Positions 18,020-25,747 are shown, numbered from the stretch's first letter. The stretch is DNA of 64,000 nucleotides from Palsa-504 sp963705835 (GCA_963705835.1 CAVPLC010000041.1:1-64000), one strand, 5' to 3'. Translations and numbers: made by a program. The notes: generated by a model not told the origin, from the sequence alone.

Positions 18020-19353
18020 CAGGCCAGTCCGAAGTGCCGGGCGGCCTCGACACCGGAGCGGCAGCCGTCCTCGTGGAAGCCCCAGCCATGGTAGGCGCCG
18101 GCGTACACGGTGCTATCGGTGGCGAGGTCACCGAGCTGCGATTGCGCCCGGACCGCCTCGGGCGTGTAGATCGGGTGCTCGTAGTCCATCGTCGCCACGA
18201 TGGACTCCGGGTCGAGGCGTTCGCGGTCGTTGAGCGTGACCAGGAAGTCCTGGGCGGCCCGGTGTCCCTGGAGCCGGTTCATCCAGTACGTCACCACGGC
18301 GGGCTGGCCGGGCCGGTGGCAGGACGTCATCCGGTAGTTCCAGCTGGCCCGGGCCTGCGCGGCGTCTGGCAGGACCGAGCTGTCGGTGTGCAGCACGGTG
18401 AGGTTGCGCGAGTAGCCGAACTGCTTGAGGGTGCTGACCTCCGCATCGCCCGGGTCGGCGAGCAGGCCCAGGGCCTGATCGGCGTGGGTCGCGATGACGA
18501 CGCGGTCCACGCGGGTGACCTGCCCGGTGACGTCCCGGATCTGGACGCCGTCCTCGCGCCGGGTGACGTCGGTGACGGCATGGGCCGCGCGCACGTCCTT
18601 GAGCAGCCCGGCGAGCCGCTCGACGTAGACCCGTGACCCGCCGGCGACGCTGTACCACTGGGGTGACCCGCCGGCCCGGAGCATGCCGTGCTGGTCGAGG
18701 AACCGGAACAGGTAGCGCGCCGGGTAGGCCAGCGTCGTCTCCCGCCCGGCGGACCACACGCACGAGATGACCGGGACGGCGTAGTGGGCGATGAAGTAGC
18801 CGCTGAACCCCTCCCGCTCCAGGAACTCGCCGTAGGTCGTGAGGTTCTCGTCGTCGGTGGCGCGCAGGAAGGCCGATGCGCGCCGGCGGAACCGCGTGAC
18901 CTGCCACAGCATCCGGACGAACCGAGGATCGATGAGGCGGCGTGGCTGGGCGAATACGCCGCGCAGCCCGCGGCCGCCGGCATACTGCAGCCCGCACCCC
19001 TCGCAGCGGACGCTCATGCTCATCTCGGCGGGACGCACCTGCACGTCCAGCTCGCCGAAAAGCCTGCGCAGCCAGGGGTAGGTCACGTCGTTGTGGACGA
19101 TGAACCCGCTGTCGACGGCGTGCTGACGGCCATCGGAATCGGTGACGTCGTGGGTGTGCGCGTGGCCGCCGAGCCGCTCCTCCGCCTCGAAGAGGATGAC
19201 GTCGTGGGTGCGGGACAGCAGGTAGGCGGCGGTCAGGCCGGAGACCCCTGCGCCGATGACGGCAACAGACGGCCGCGGTCCGTCCGCGGCCGTGCCGTGC
19301 TCCTGGGGAGCGGAGCCGGTGGCGGTCGCCGGGCTGTTGGCGTGGGAGCCCAT
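18016..19353 (-). CDS. FAD-dependent amine-oxidase-like oxidoreductase
   Basis: The 445-residue protein has the dinucleotide-binding motif VAVIGAGVSGLTAAYLLS at about residue 31, FEAEERLGGHAHTHDV, and the family block DSGFIVHNDVTYPWL. WGFHEDGCRSGVEAAR at the C-terminus completes the flavin site. It belongs to the group found in front of DUF1365 and Cfa-type genes (M. tuberculosis Rv0449c type), thought to oxidise, reduce or desaturate acyl chains. It is the first gene of the five-gene operon and is transcribed divergently from the CarH-like repressor, from a promoter sharing its -35 bases. Confidence 0.92.
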   Translation of the reverse strand: MGSHANSPATATGSAPQEHGTAADGPRPSVAVIGAGVSGLTAAYLLSRTHDVILFEAEERLGGHAHTHDVTDSDGRQHAVDSGFIVHNDVTYPWLRRLFGELDVQVRPAEMSMSVRCEGCGLQYAGGRGLRGVFAQPRRLIDPRFVRMLWQVTRFRRRASAFLRATDDENLTTYGEFLEREGFSGYFIAHYAVPVISCVWSAGRETTLAYPARYLFRFLDQHGMLRAGGSPQWYSVAGGSRVYVERLAGLLKDVRAAHAVTDVTRREDGVQIRDVTGQVTRVDRVVIATHADQALGLLADPGDAEVSTLKQFGYSRNLTVLHTDSSVLPDAAQARASWNYRMTSCHRPGQPAVVTYWMNRLQGHRAAQDFLVTLNDRERLDPESIVATMDYEHPIYTPEAVRAQSQLGDLATDSTVYAGAYHGWGFHEDGCRSGVEAARHFGLAW

Positions 19354-19355
19354 GA

Positions 19356-19441
19356 TGTCAGCTTCCGTCTAGGGTTTGTCTAGGTATGACGCTAGCTTTC
19401 GCGATCAGCCTTGTCAAATGTCTGTCTAAGTACTGTAGAAT
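19356..19441. promoter_or_regulatory. Divergent overlapping promoters with phased direct repeats (candidate CarH operator)
   Basis: For the minus operon, TTGACA (19417-19412) and TAGCGT (19394-19389) are 17 bases apart. For carH, TTGTCA (19411-19416) and TAGAAT (19436-19441) are 19 apart, so the two -35 boxes share the same bases. GTCTAGG is repeated at 19367 and 19378, exactly 11 bases apart and over the minus transcription start. A third copy, GTCTAAG, lies at 19424 in the carH spacer. The carH ATG at 19448 is about seven bases past the -10, so its mRNA is probably leaderless. Confidence 0.7.
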
Positions 19442-19447
19442 GCTGGC

Positions 19448-20350
19448 ATGGACACTCCCGACGGCCCGCCGGTGCTGCGCATCGGTGAGCTGAGCCGGCG
19501 CCTCGGCGTGAGCGACCACGTGCTGCGGGCATGGGAGAGCCGCTACGGCCTCCTGCAGCCGGTGCGCTCAGCGGGCGGCTTCCGGTTGTACTCCGAGGCG
19601 GACGAGTCGCGGATCCGCCGGATGCAGGCCCACCTCGCGCACGGGCTGTCGGCCGCCGAGGCGGCGCGAGCGGTGCTCGGGGAGGACAGCGGGGCCGGGG
19701 CGGACCCCGGCCGGGCCGCCGGGCCGCGCCGCGCCGCGCCGACGGCGGGTGAGCTGTCCGGAGCCCTCCGGCAGGCCCTCGATGCCTTCGACGAGCCAGC
19801 CGCCCAGGCTGTCCTTGACCGGCTCATGTCCGACCTCTCCCTGGCGGCAGTGCTCCGCGACGTTGTGATGCCCTACCTCACCGAGCTCGGGGAACGCTGG
19901 GAACGCGGAACGGCCAGCGTCGCCCAGGAGCACTTCGCCAGCAACCTCATCCGCGGGCGGCTCGCCGGGCTGGCCCGGGGCTGGGGGAACGGGCACGGCC
20001 CCCGCGCCGTCCTGGCCTGCCCCCCCGGCGAGCTTCACGACCTGGCGCTGATGGTGTTCGGCATCGTGCTCAACCGCAACGGATGGAGGATCGACTATCT
20101 CGGGATGAACACCCCGGTCGAGGAGCTGACCCGGACGGTCGACGCGAGGCGCCCGGACCTCGTCGTCCTGGCCGCGACCCTGCCGGAGACCCTCGAGCCC
20201 CACGCTGCCCAGCTCACCGCGCTCGCCCGGCGCGCTCCGCTCGCCCTGGCCGGAGCCGGCGCCACGGCGCAGATCGCGACCGCGGTGGGGGCCCGGCTGC
20301 TGGCGGGCGACCCAGTGACCGAGGCCGGGCAGGCCGGGTGGCCGCGGTGA
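19448..20350 (+). CDS. CarH-like B12-dependent MerR-family photoreceptor repressor
   Basis: The 300-residue protein has a MerR helix-turn-helix (RIGELSRRLGVSDHVLRAWE, residues 11-30) and a cobalamin-binding part. The CarH signature W-x9-EH is present as W151...E161-H162. The B12 lower-ligand motif is E195-L-H197, followed by YLGMNTP, the expected match to the cobalamin domain. In Thermus CarH, adenosylcobalamin holds the tetramer on DNA in the dark and light breaks it. If I align by a 20-residue offset, the residue that captures cobalt after illumination (H132) is Glu152 here. It heads the plus operon, overlapping the next gene by four bases, and probably represses both directions. Confidence 0.85.
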   Translation: MDTPDGPPVLRIGELSRRLGVSDHVLRAWESRYGLLQPVRSAGGFRLYSEADESRIRRMQAHLAHGLSAAEAARAVLGEDSGAGADPGRAAGPRRAAPTAGELSGALRQALDAFDEPAAQAVLDRLMSDLSLAAVLRDVVMPYLTELGERWERGTASVAQEHFASNLIRGRLAGLARGWGNGHGPRAVLACPPGELHDLALMVFGIVLNRNGWRIDYLGMNTPVEELTRTVDARRPDLVVLAATLPETLEPHAAQLTALARRAPLALAGAGATAQIATAVGARLLAGDPVTEAGQAGWPR

Positions 20351-21246
20351 AAGTGCTCGTGGCCGGCGCATCCGGTTTCGTCGGCCGCCGGCTGTGCCCG
20401 GCCCTGGCCAAGGCCGGCCACGACGTCGCCGCCATGACCCGCAACCCCGCCGCCTATGCCGGAACCGGCACACCCGTCCACGCAGACGTTCACCACCCCG
20501 CCACCCTGGGCACCGCGATGGCCGGCTGCCAGGTGGCCTACTACCTCGTGCACTCGCTCGCCGACGCGGACTTCGAACGCAAAGACGCCGCCGCCGCGGC
20601 GGCATTCGGGCAGGCCGGGGCGCGGGCCGGGCTGCAGCGCATCATCTACCTCGGAGGGCTCGGCGACGACAAGGACGCGCTGTCGGCGCACCTGCGCAGC
20701 CGCCGTGAGGTCGAGAAGCTGCTCGGATCGGCCGGCGTCCCGGTGACCGTCATCCGGGCCGGGATCATCGTCGGGCACGGCGGCATTTCCTGGGAGCTGA
20801 CCCGCCAGCTCGTCGAGCACCTGCCCGCCATGATCACGCCCAGATGGGTCGCCACCCGCACCCAGCCGGTCGCCGTCGACGACGTCGTGCGCTACCTGCT
20901 CGGGGTGCTGGCCCTGCCCGAGGCGGCGGGCCGGGTCTTCGAGGCCGGGGGACCCGAGGTGCTGCAGTACGCCACCATGCTGCGCCGCGTCGCCGCCATC
21001 CAGGGCCGCCCGCTGCCGATCCTGCCGGTGCCGCTGCTCACCCCCCGGCTGTCCTCACTGTGGCTGACCCTGGTCACCGACGTCGACACAGCCACCGGCC
21101 GGGCGCTCATCGAGTCGATGACCAACGAGGTCATCGTGCGGGACCCGTCGATCCGCGACCTCATCCCCTTCGACCCCATGCCCTACGACGACGCCGTGCG
21201 CAAGGCGCTTGCCGAACGCGCCCGAGCCAAACGTGACGGCCGATGA
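20347..21246 (+). CDS. NAD(P)-binding atypical SDR (NmrA/YbjT-like)
   Basis: From the GTG that overlaps the carH stop, the protein is 299 residues. It starts with a Rossmann motif (VKVLVAGASGFVGRRLCPAL) and has the atypical-SDR features MTRNPAAYAGTGTPVHADV, YYLVHSLADADFERKD and IIYLGGLG. The longer open frame starting at 20083 is antisense-like and is not used. Homologues of this type (with a DUF2867-like tail in some) often accompany photolyase and carotenoid-type light regulons, which is from memory. A redox role in lipid or pigment metabolism is likely. Confidence 0.85.
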   Translation: MKVLVAGASGFVGRRLCPALAKAGHDVAAMTRNPAAYAGTGTPVHADVHHPATLGTAMAGCQVAYYLVHSLADADFERKDAAAAAAFGQAGARAGLQRIIYLGGLGDDKDALSAHLRSRREVEKLLGSAGVPVTVIRAGIIVGHGGISWELTRQLVEHLPAMITPRWVATRTQPVAVDDVVRYLLGVLALPEAAGRVFEAGGPEVLQYATMLRRVAAIQGRPLPILPVPLLTPRLSSLWLTLVTDVDTATGRALIESMTNEVIVRDPSIRDLIPFDPMPYDDAVRKALAERARAKRDGR

Positions 21247-22136
21247 CCGCGGGCCGCCGGAGCCGGCGCCGGGAACGCAGCACGTCCGTCCGGCACGGAG
21301 CCCCGCCGCCGCCGCTGCCCGGCCATGTCCCCCCGGCCCGCGCAGAGCCGGAGACGGCCCGCGCCCGGCGCCGGCGGATCGTCACCGCCACCGGCATCAG
21401 CGGCGCCGGCCTGCTGGGGATCTCGCTCTCCACCAAGGCCGGTTCCCCCCAGTTCTACCTCCTGACCATGGGCCTGGCCGGCACCTGGGCCGCCGGCGCC
21501 CTCAGCTCCGGACCCCTCCCGCTGATCATGACCAAAGACCGGGACGGCACGTGGCGCCGCCCCGTGATCATGCCCGTGCTCACCGGAGCGGGCGCCTTCG
21601 GGCTCTTCTACGGCGCCGCACGCCTCGCCCGGCACATCCCCCCGCTCAACCGGGCCATCGGCAGCGTCCTGCACTACGCAGACTACGGCTCAACGCCCCT
21701 GGTCCTGGCCACGACGTCCGCCAACGCGGTGGCCGAGGAACTCTTCTTCCACGGCGCACTCTGGTCCCTCGTGGCCGAGTCACACCCCGTCGTCAAGACC
21801 ACCCTTGCCTACGCCGCCACGACCGCCGCGACCCGCAACCCCGCGCTCGTGCTCGCCGGAACCGCGACCAGCGTGCTCTTCGGCCTCCAGCGCCGCACCT
21901 CCGGCGGTATCCTGGCCCCGGCGCTCAGCCACCTCACAGGCGCGACCGCCGCGACCCGCAACCCCGCGCTCGTGCTCGCCGGAACCGCGACCAGCGTGCT
22001 CTTCGGCCTCCAGCGCCGCACCTCCGGCGGTATCCTGGCCCCGGCGCTCAGCCACCTCACATGGTCGCTCCTCATGCTGCGCTACCTCCCGCCCCTGTTC
22101 CCGGCACCGAGGCGGCCTGAGACCGCTCGCGACTGA
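21243..22136 (+). CDS. CPBP-family intramembrane metalloprotease with internal tandem duplication
   Basis: The 297-residue membrane protein has the first CPBP motif (EELFFHG; the usual form is EExxxR) at about residue 163 and the later His motifs in FGLQRRTSGGILAPALSHLT. That block of 41 residues is present twice, back to back, because of a 123-base tandem duplication. One copy would give the normal length of about 256. The duplication doubles the last two membrane segments and would alter topology, so function is doubtful as read. It overlaps the upstream stop by four bases. Confidence 0.8.
   Translation: MTAGRRSRRRERSTSVRHGAPPPPLPGHVPPARAEPETARARRRRIVTATGISGAGLLGISLSTKAGSPQFYLLTMGLAGTWAAGALSSGPLPLIMTKDRDGTWRRPVIMPVLTGAGAFGLFYGAARLARHIPPLNRAIGSVLHYADYGSTPLVLATTSANAVAEELFFHGALWSLVAESHPVVKTTLAYAATTAATRNPALVLAGTATSVLFGLQRRTSGGILAPALSHLTGATAATRNPALVLAGTATSVLFGLQRRTSGGILAPALSHLTWSLLMLRYLPPLFPAPRRPETARD
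21821..22061 (+). repeat. Perfect tandem duplication, period 123 bases
   Basis: Bases 21821-21938 recur identically at 21944-22061. The copies are in frame, separated by five bases, and lie wholly inside the CPBP protease gene. The absence of any mismatch means a very recent event or an assembly duplication. Confidence 0.95.
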
Positions 22137-22156
22137 CCACACGGGCGGCGCGGCAG

Positions 22157-22675
22157 ATGGCGGCGATCAGCCTGGCGCTGCTCCCGAAGCATCGGTACCG
22201 CAACGCCTTCGAGCCGGGCTGCTCCATCGGCGTGCTGAGCAGGATGCTCGCCGGACGCTGCGACCGCCTGCTGTCGTGCGACGTCGCCGAAGCGGTCCGG
22301 GCCGCCGCCCGCCGCACCGGGGACCTGCCGCACGTCCTTGTCGAGCGGCGCCAGATCCCCCGGCAGTGGCCGGCCGGGCGTTTCGACCTCGTCGTGTTCT
22401 CCGAGATCTTGTACTACTTCGGGGACGGCGATCTGGAGCAGGTCCTCACCGAGGGGGTCCGTGCGCTCCTGCCGGGCGGTACCTTGCTCGCCGTGCACTG
22501 GCGGCACCCGGTGGCCGACTACCCCAGGTCCGGCGACGACGTCCACCAGGCGCTGGCCGCGCATCCCGGGCTGGCCCGCCTCGCTCGCCACCGGGAGCCT
22601 GACTTCCTGGCCGAGGTCTACATCCGCACCGACGCCACGCCGGTTTCGGTCGCCCAGGCGACGGGCCTGGTGTGA
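22157..22675 (+). CDS. NodS-like SAM-dependent methyltransferase, N-terminally short
   Basis: This 172-residue product has the SAM motif AFEPGCSIGVLSRMLAGRCD, the acidic loop SCDVAE, and FDLVVFSEILYYF. It matches the NodS/SAM methyltransferase family usually found with a family 2 glycosyltransferase, as here. The normal N-terminal segment (typically ending WYERRKY) is absent, and the first residues follow shortly after the CPBP stop. About 25-30 residues may have been lost. It overlaps the glycosyltransferase start by four bases. Confidence 0.75.
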   Translation: MAAISLALLPKHRYRNAFEPGCSIGVLSRMLAGRCDRLLSCDVAEAVRAAARRTGDLPHVLVERRQIPRQWPAGRFDLVVFSEILYYFGDGDLEQVLTEGVRALLPGGTLLAVHWRHPVADYPRSGDDVHQALAAHPGLARLARHREPDFLAEVYIRTDATPVSVAQATGLV

Positions 22676-23370
22676 TCGAGGCCGCCGGGGTCGTGGTGCC
22701 GGCCCACAACGAGGAAACGCTGCTGCCTTCGTGCCTGAGCGCGCTGCAGCAGGCGGTCCGTTCGGTCAGCATCCCGGTGCATGTGCTGGTGGCCGCCGAC
22801 TCGTGCACCGACGGTACCGTCGCGGCGGCCCGGGCTTGCGGGGCCGCGGTGATCAGCATCCAGGCCCGCAGCGTCGGCGCGGCGCGGGCCGCCGGGATGA
22901 CCGAAGTGCTCCGGCTGACGGCCGCCACGGACCCGGCAGCCGTCTGGCTGGCCACCACTGACGCGGACACCGTGGTGCCGCCCGGCTGGCTGCAACGCCA
23001 GCTCGACCGCGCCGGGCAGGGCTGGGATGTCGTCCTCGGCACGGTCACGGTCACGGACTGGAGCGAGCACCCGCCGCACGTGCCGGCCGCGTTCGCGGCC
23101 CCCTACGAAACCATCGGCCGGCCGCACTCCCACGTGCACGGTGCGAACCTCGGCATCCGGGCCTCGGCCTACCTCGCCACCGGAGGGTTCACGCCATTGC
23201 GCACCGCCGAAGACCACGCGCTCGTCGCCGCCGCGGCCCGGGCCGGATGCTCGGTCCTGCGAGCCGGCGACATCACGGTACAGACCTCCGCCCGCCGCCA
23301 GGCCCGCGCGCCGCTCGGGTTCAGCCATCTACTGCGGACGCTGGCGCCTCCCTCAGCGGCAGTTAGCTAG
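22672..23370 (+). CDS. Family 2 glycosyltransferase
   Basis: The 232-residue protein has the GT-A features of family 2: VVVPAHNEETLLPSCLSAL at the start, VAADSCTDGT, and the DxD-like ATTDADTVVPPGW around residue 100. AEDHALVAAAARAG follows. Substrate is unknown. The GTG start overlaps the stop of the methyltransferase, and in other actinomycetes this pair accompanies acyl-CoA dehydrogenase and PIG-L deacetylase genes, which are missing here, so the cluster may be incomplete. Confidence 0.88.
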   Translation: MIEAAGVVVPAHNEETLLPSCLSALQQAVRSVSIPVHVLVAADSCTDGTVAAARACGAAVISIQARSVGAARAAGMTEVLRLTAATDPAAVWLATTDADTVVPPGWLQRQLDRAGQGWDVVLGTVTVTDWSEHPPHVPAAFAAPYETIGRPHSHVHGANLGIRASAYLATGGFTPLRTAEDHALVAAAARAGCSVLRAGDITVQTSARRQARAPLGFSHLLRTLAPPSAAVS

Positions 23371-23483
23371 CGGTCCCTCCGCGATACCGGCCGCCACCGC
23401 AGATAAGCCGGGCGCAGTACCCGCGGATACCGTGGGCCGACTTCAACCTGCTCAAGCTACCCGCCGACTGAACGGGCATTAAC

Positions 23484-23519
23484 GCGGATGGGCCGCCCGC
23501 AGCGCGGCGGCCCATCCGC
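23484..23519. terminator. Bidirectional terminator between convergent genes
   Basis: GCGGATGGGCCGCC (23484-23497) and its exact complement (23506-23519) form a 14-bp stem with an eight-base loop. It sits between the glycosyltransferase (plus) and Hsp20 (minus) ends, where a two-way terminator is expected. Confidence 0.75.
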
Positions 23520-23538
23520 AGGGGTGCCGTAGCCGGGG

Positions 23539-23962
23539 TCAGGCGGTGACGGCCTGCTTGGTGTCGCTGCTGGTGACCTGGATGCTGCGGGGCTTGGCGG
23601 CCTCGTGGACCGGGATGGTCAGGATGAGCACGCCGGCGGCGTAGTCGGCGGCGATGTGGTCGGCGTCCAGGGTCTCGCCGAGGAAGACCTGCCGGGTGAA
23701 GGTGCCGTAGGGCCGCTCGGCGACGATCATCTGGGCGCCGTCGGCCTGGACCGGGGCGCGCTCGGCGCGGACGGTCAGCACGTTCTGCTCGACGGTCAGG
23801 TCGATGGAGTCCGGGTTGATGCCGGGCAGGTCGAGGCAGATGTAGAAGTTGTCGCCCTGCCGCCAGGCGTCCATGGGCATCGCGGCCGGGCCGGGCGGCG
23901 GTGCCGAGCACCTGCTGGGTGAGCCGGTCCAGTTCGCGGAACGGGTCGGTGCGCATGAGCAT
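23539..23962 (-). pseudogene. Hsp20-family small heat-shock protein, frameshifted as read
   Basis: The ATG at 23962 has a GAGGAGG site and gives MLMRTDPFRELDRLTQQVLG, the normal Hsp20 N-terminus. One base is missing near 23893, and the next frame reads AAMPMDAWRQGDNFYICLDL and the alpha-crystallin domain (LTVEQNVLTVRAER, GTFTRQVFLGETLD, ADYAAGVLILTIPV) to 23539. Restored length is about 141 residues. Such proteins hold unfolding proteins under heat. It is transcribed divergently from a J-domain gene and hspR. Confidence 0.82.
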
Positions 23963-24013
23963 GATCGGGTGCCTCCTCACCTGGTCTGGGTTGTCAGGTC
24001 ACGCTCACGGATC

Positions 24014-24043
24014 TATATAGCATGCCAGGGATTTACCTGACAA
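24014..24043 (-). promoter_or_regulatory. Promoter of hsp20
   Basis: On the minus strand TTGTCA (24043-24038) and TATATA (24019-24014) are 18 bases apart. The ATG is about 45 bases past the likely start. The promoter shares the GC-TATATA end, an internal CCTGG and the same spacing with the promoter at 25354-25383, suggesting co-regulation. Confidence 0.7.
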
Positions 24044-24118
24044 GACTCGACTGAGATTTTCTCCTGAGGCATACTGGTGGCAGGGCAGTCCTGCGCGTCT
24101 GGCGAGGAGGTGACGGTC

Positions 24119-24598
24119 ATGGCCGCTGCGGATCACGGCGGGCCGGCCCCGGATCATTACCGGCTGCTCGGCGTGGCCCGCGGTGCCTCGCGGGAGGAGA
24201 TCGCGCGGGCGTGGCGGCGCCAGGCCCGGGCCGAGCATCCCGACCGCCGGCCGGGCGAGGACGGCGGCGAGGCGGCAGTCCGGTTCCGCGCCCTGGCCGA
24301 GGCCTATCACGTACCGAGCGACCCGGGCCGCCGGGCCGCCTATGACCGCGCCCTCGGACGCGGCCAGGCCGCCGCCGGGATGCCGCCGGCGGTCTCCGTG
24401 CCGGTGCGGCGGACCCGGCCGGGAGGCGGGACGGGACCGCTCCCGGTGCCCGGGCCGCCGCTGCGGGCAGGCCCGGTCCGGGTGGAGGGCTGGTACGGGA
24501 GGCCGGTCAGTGGCCGGGATGAGGACGAGATCAGGCTCGCCGTCCTGGCCGGGCTGGCCCTGCGCTATCTCGCCCGGGATCGGGGCCGACCGTGGTGA
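24119..24598 (+). CDS. J-domain (DnaJ-like) co-chaperone
   Basis: From the ATG after GAGGAGG the protein is 159 residues. Residues 8-72 form a J domain (DHYRLLGVARGASREEI) with the HPD motif intact (RAEHPDRRPGED) and AAYDRALG at the end. The remainder is Pro/Gly-rich with no zinc fingers, so it is a short class-C-like J protein that could stimulate DnaK. It overlaps hspR by four bases (GTGA), a linkage echoing the actinobacterial dnaK-grpE-dnaJ-hspR operon. An earlier in-frame start at 24077 is possible but lacks a ribosome binding site. Confidence 0.85.
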   Translation: MAAADHGGPAPDHYRLLGVARGASREEIARAWRRQARAEHPDRRPGEDGGEAAVRFRALAEAYHVPSDPGRRAAYDRALGRGQAAAGMPPAVSVPVRRTRPGGGTGPLPVPGPPLRAGPVRVEGWYGRPVSGRDEDEIRLAVLAGLALRYLARDRGRPW

Positions 24599-24949
24599 GC
24601 CCAGGGTGGGCGGACCTGGACCGGGGCCTGTTCAGCATCTCGGTGGCTGCGGAGCTGGCTGGGCTGCACCCGCAGACGCTGCGGATCTACGAGCGGGAGG
24701 GGCTGCTGGACCCGTCGCGCAGCGCGGGCGGGACCCGGCGGTACTCGCGCCGGGACATCGACCGGCTGGCGCGAGATCTGCGCGCTGACCGCCGACGGGC
24801 TGAACCTGGCCGGCATCCGCCGGGTGCTGCAGCTGCAGGAGGAAACCCGGCAGCTGCAAGCCGAGCTGGCCCGGCTGAGGGAACTGACCGCGGACGCCCC
24901 TCGGCACGCGGCCGGGAGCGGCGCGGCGGCCGGCCCGCCGGGCCAGTAG
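24595..24949 (+). pseudogene. hspR: HspR-type MerR heat-shock repressor, frameshifted as read
   Basis: The N-terminus has the HspR/MerR DNA-binding pattern (FSISVAAELAGLHPQTLRIY, then REGLLDP and GGTRRYSRRDI). An extra G near 24767 disrupts the frame. Removing it gives REICALTADGLNLAGIRRVL, the hallmark HspR segment, then a coiled coil (QLQEETRQLQAELARLRE) and a stop at 24949. Restored length is about 117 residues. HspR represses heat-shock genes, binding inverted repeats with DnaK as co-repressor; the local hsp20 and J-domain genes are likely targets. Confidence 0.8.
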
Positions 24950-25301
24950 CGGCCCGGCCGCGGCCCGGGGTTAGCTGCCGGGCGGGTCCTGGCCGGTCGA
25001 GCCGGGCGTGCAGGCGGGCGGTCAGGGCGCGCTCGGCGGCCAGGTCGTCTTCCAGGGCCAGGATGCGCCGCGCGGCGGCCAGGGTGCAGCCCTGGTCGAA
25101 CAGCTCCCTGACCCGGGCGGCCAGCGCGAGCTGGCGCCGGGTGTAGTGGCGGCGGCCGCCCGCGGTCCGCTGCGGCCGCACCACGCCGGCCGCGTCCAGG
25201 GAGCGCAGGAACGCCTGCCGGACGCCCAGCGTCTCGGCGGCCCGGCCGGTGGTGTAGGCCGGGTAGTCCGGGTCGTCCAGGTCATCGAGCCGTCCGGTCA
25301 T
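24687..25301 (-). CDS. MerR-family transcriptional regulator
   Basis: Residues 14-80 form a MerR-type winged helix (YTTGRAAETLGVRQAFLRSL, then TAGGRRHYTRRQLALAARVR), followed by a short coiled coil (EDDLAAERALTARLHARL). After about residue 108 the frame is Arg/Pro-rich and antisense to hspR. An alternative frame ends in QDPPGS at 24971-24973, a more natural C-terminus, so an indel near 24985 is likely and the true protein would be about 110 residues. It is a heat-shock-cluster regulator paralogous to HspR, convergent with it. Confidence 0.65.
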   Translation of the reverse strand: MTGRLDDLDDPDYPAYTTGRAAETLGVRQAFLRSLDAAGVVRPQRTAGGRRHYTRRQLALAARVRELFDQGCTLAAARRILALEDDLAAERALTARLHARLDRPGPARQLTPGRGRAATGPAGRPPRRSRPRAEGRPRSVPSAGPARLAAAGFPPAAAAPGGCRPGSARRRSARRSRASRSMSRREYRRVPPALRDGSSSPSRS

Positions 25302-25353
25302 CGCCGGGTCCCTCCAGGTCCGGAAGCGGACCCAGAAAAACTTCCAAGTGCTC

Positions 25354-25383
25354 TTGACAGTTTCCTGGAGTCCGCGCTATATA
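25354..25383 (+). promoter_or_regulatory. Promoter of the small acidic protein gene
   Basis: TTGACA (25354-25359) and TATATA (25378-25383) are 18 bases apart. It resembles the hsp20 promoter and lies in the divergent gap between the MerR gene and 25445-25747. Confidence 0.75.
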
Positions 25384-25444
25384 AAAAGCGTATCGGTCAT
25401 TGACCTGGTAACGCTACCGCAGGGTTCCCGGGAGGGTGATCGGC

Positions 25445-25747
25445 ATGACCCTTACCACCCGCGAGGCAGACGCGGCGTTCGCCGACCTGATCTGCGCCGA
25501 CCCGCAGTGGCTGGACGCGGAGTTCGACGCGCTGGTCGCGGCCTGCTTCAGCGAGCCGCCCGGGCCGCCGCCGCCCGCGCCGCCCCGGGTCCCGCCCCGC
25601 CCCGGCAGCACGCCGCCGCCCTCCCGGCGGACCGCCCCCGGCCCGGCCGTGACGGCCGTCCCGGCCACCGGGCCGCGACATGGCCGGCAGCGCTCGCCCC
25701 CGGCGCATCTCCCCGGCCGTCCCCCGGGCCGCCGCCCCGGCCCCTGA
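25445..25747 (+). CDS. Small heat-shock-cluster protein of unknown function
   Basis: The 100-residue protein starts at an ATG behind GGGAGGG and a near-consensus promoter. Residues 1-40 are well formed and acidic (EADAAFADLICADPQWLDAE, FDALVAACF); the rest is Pro/Arg-rich and probably disordered. I know similar short N-terminal blocks in hypothetical proteins next to hsp20 genes of actinomycetes, but no function. The promoter type suggests heat induction. Confidence 0.6.
   Translation: MTLTTREADAAFADLICADPQWLDAEFDALVAACFSEPPGPPPPAPPRVPPRPGSTPPPSRRTAPGPAVTAVPATGPRHGRQRSPPAHLPGRPPGRRPGP

Noticed and set aside
21822..22061. CRISPR-like direct repeat
   Set aside because: There are only two long copies with a five-base gap, inside a coding frame; no spacers or cas genes occur.
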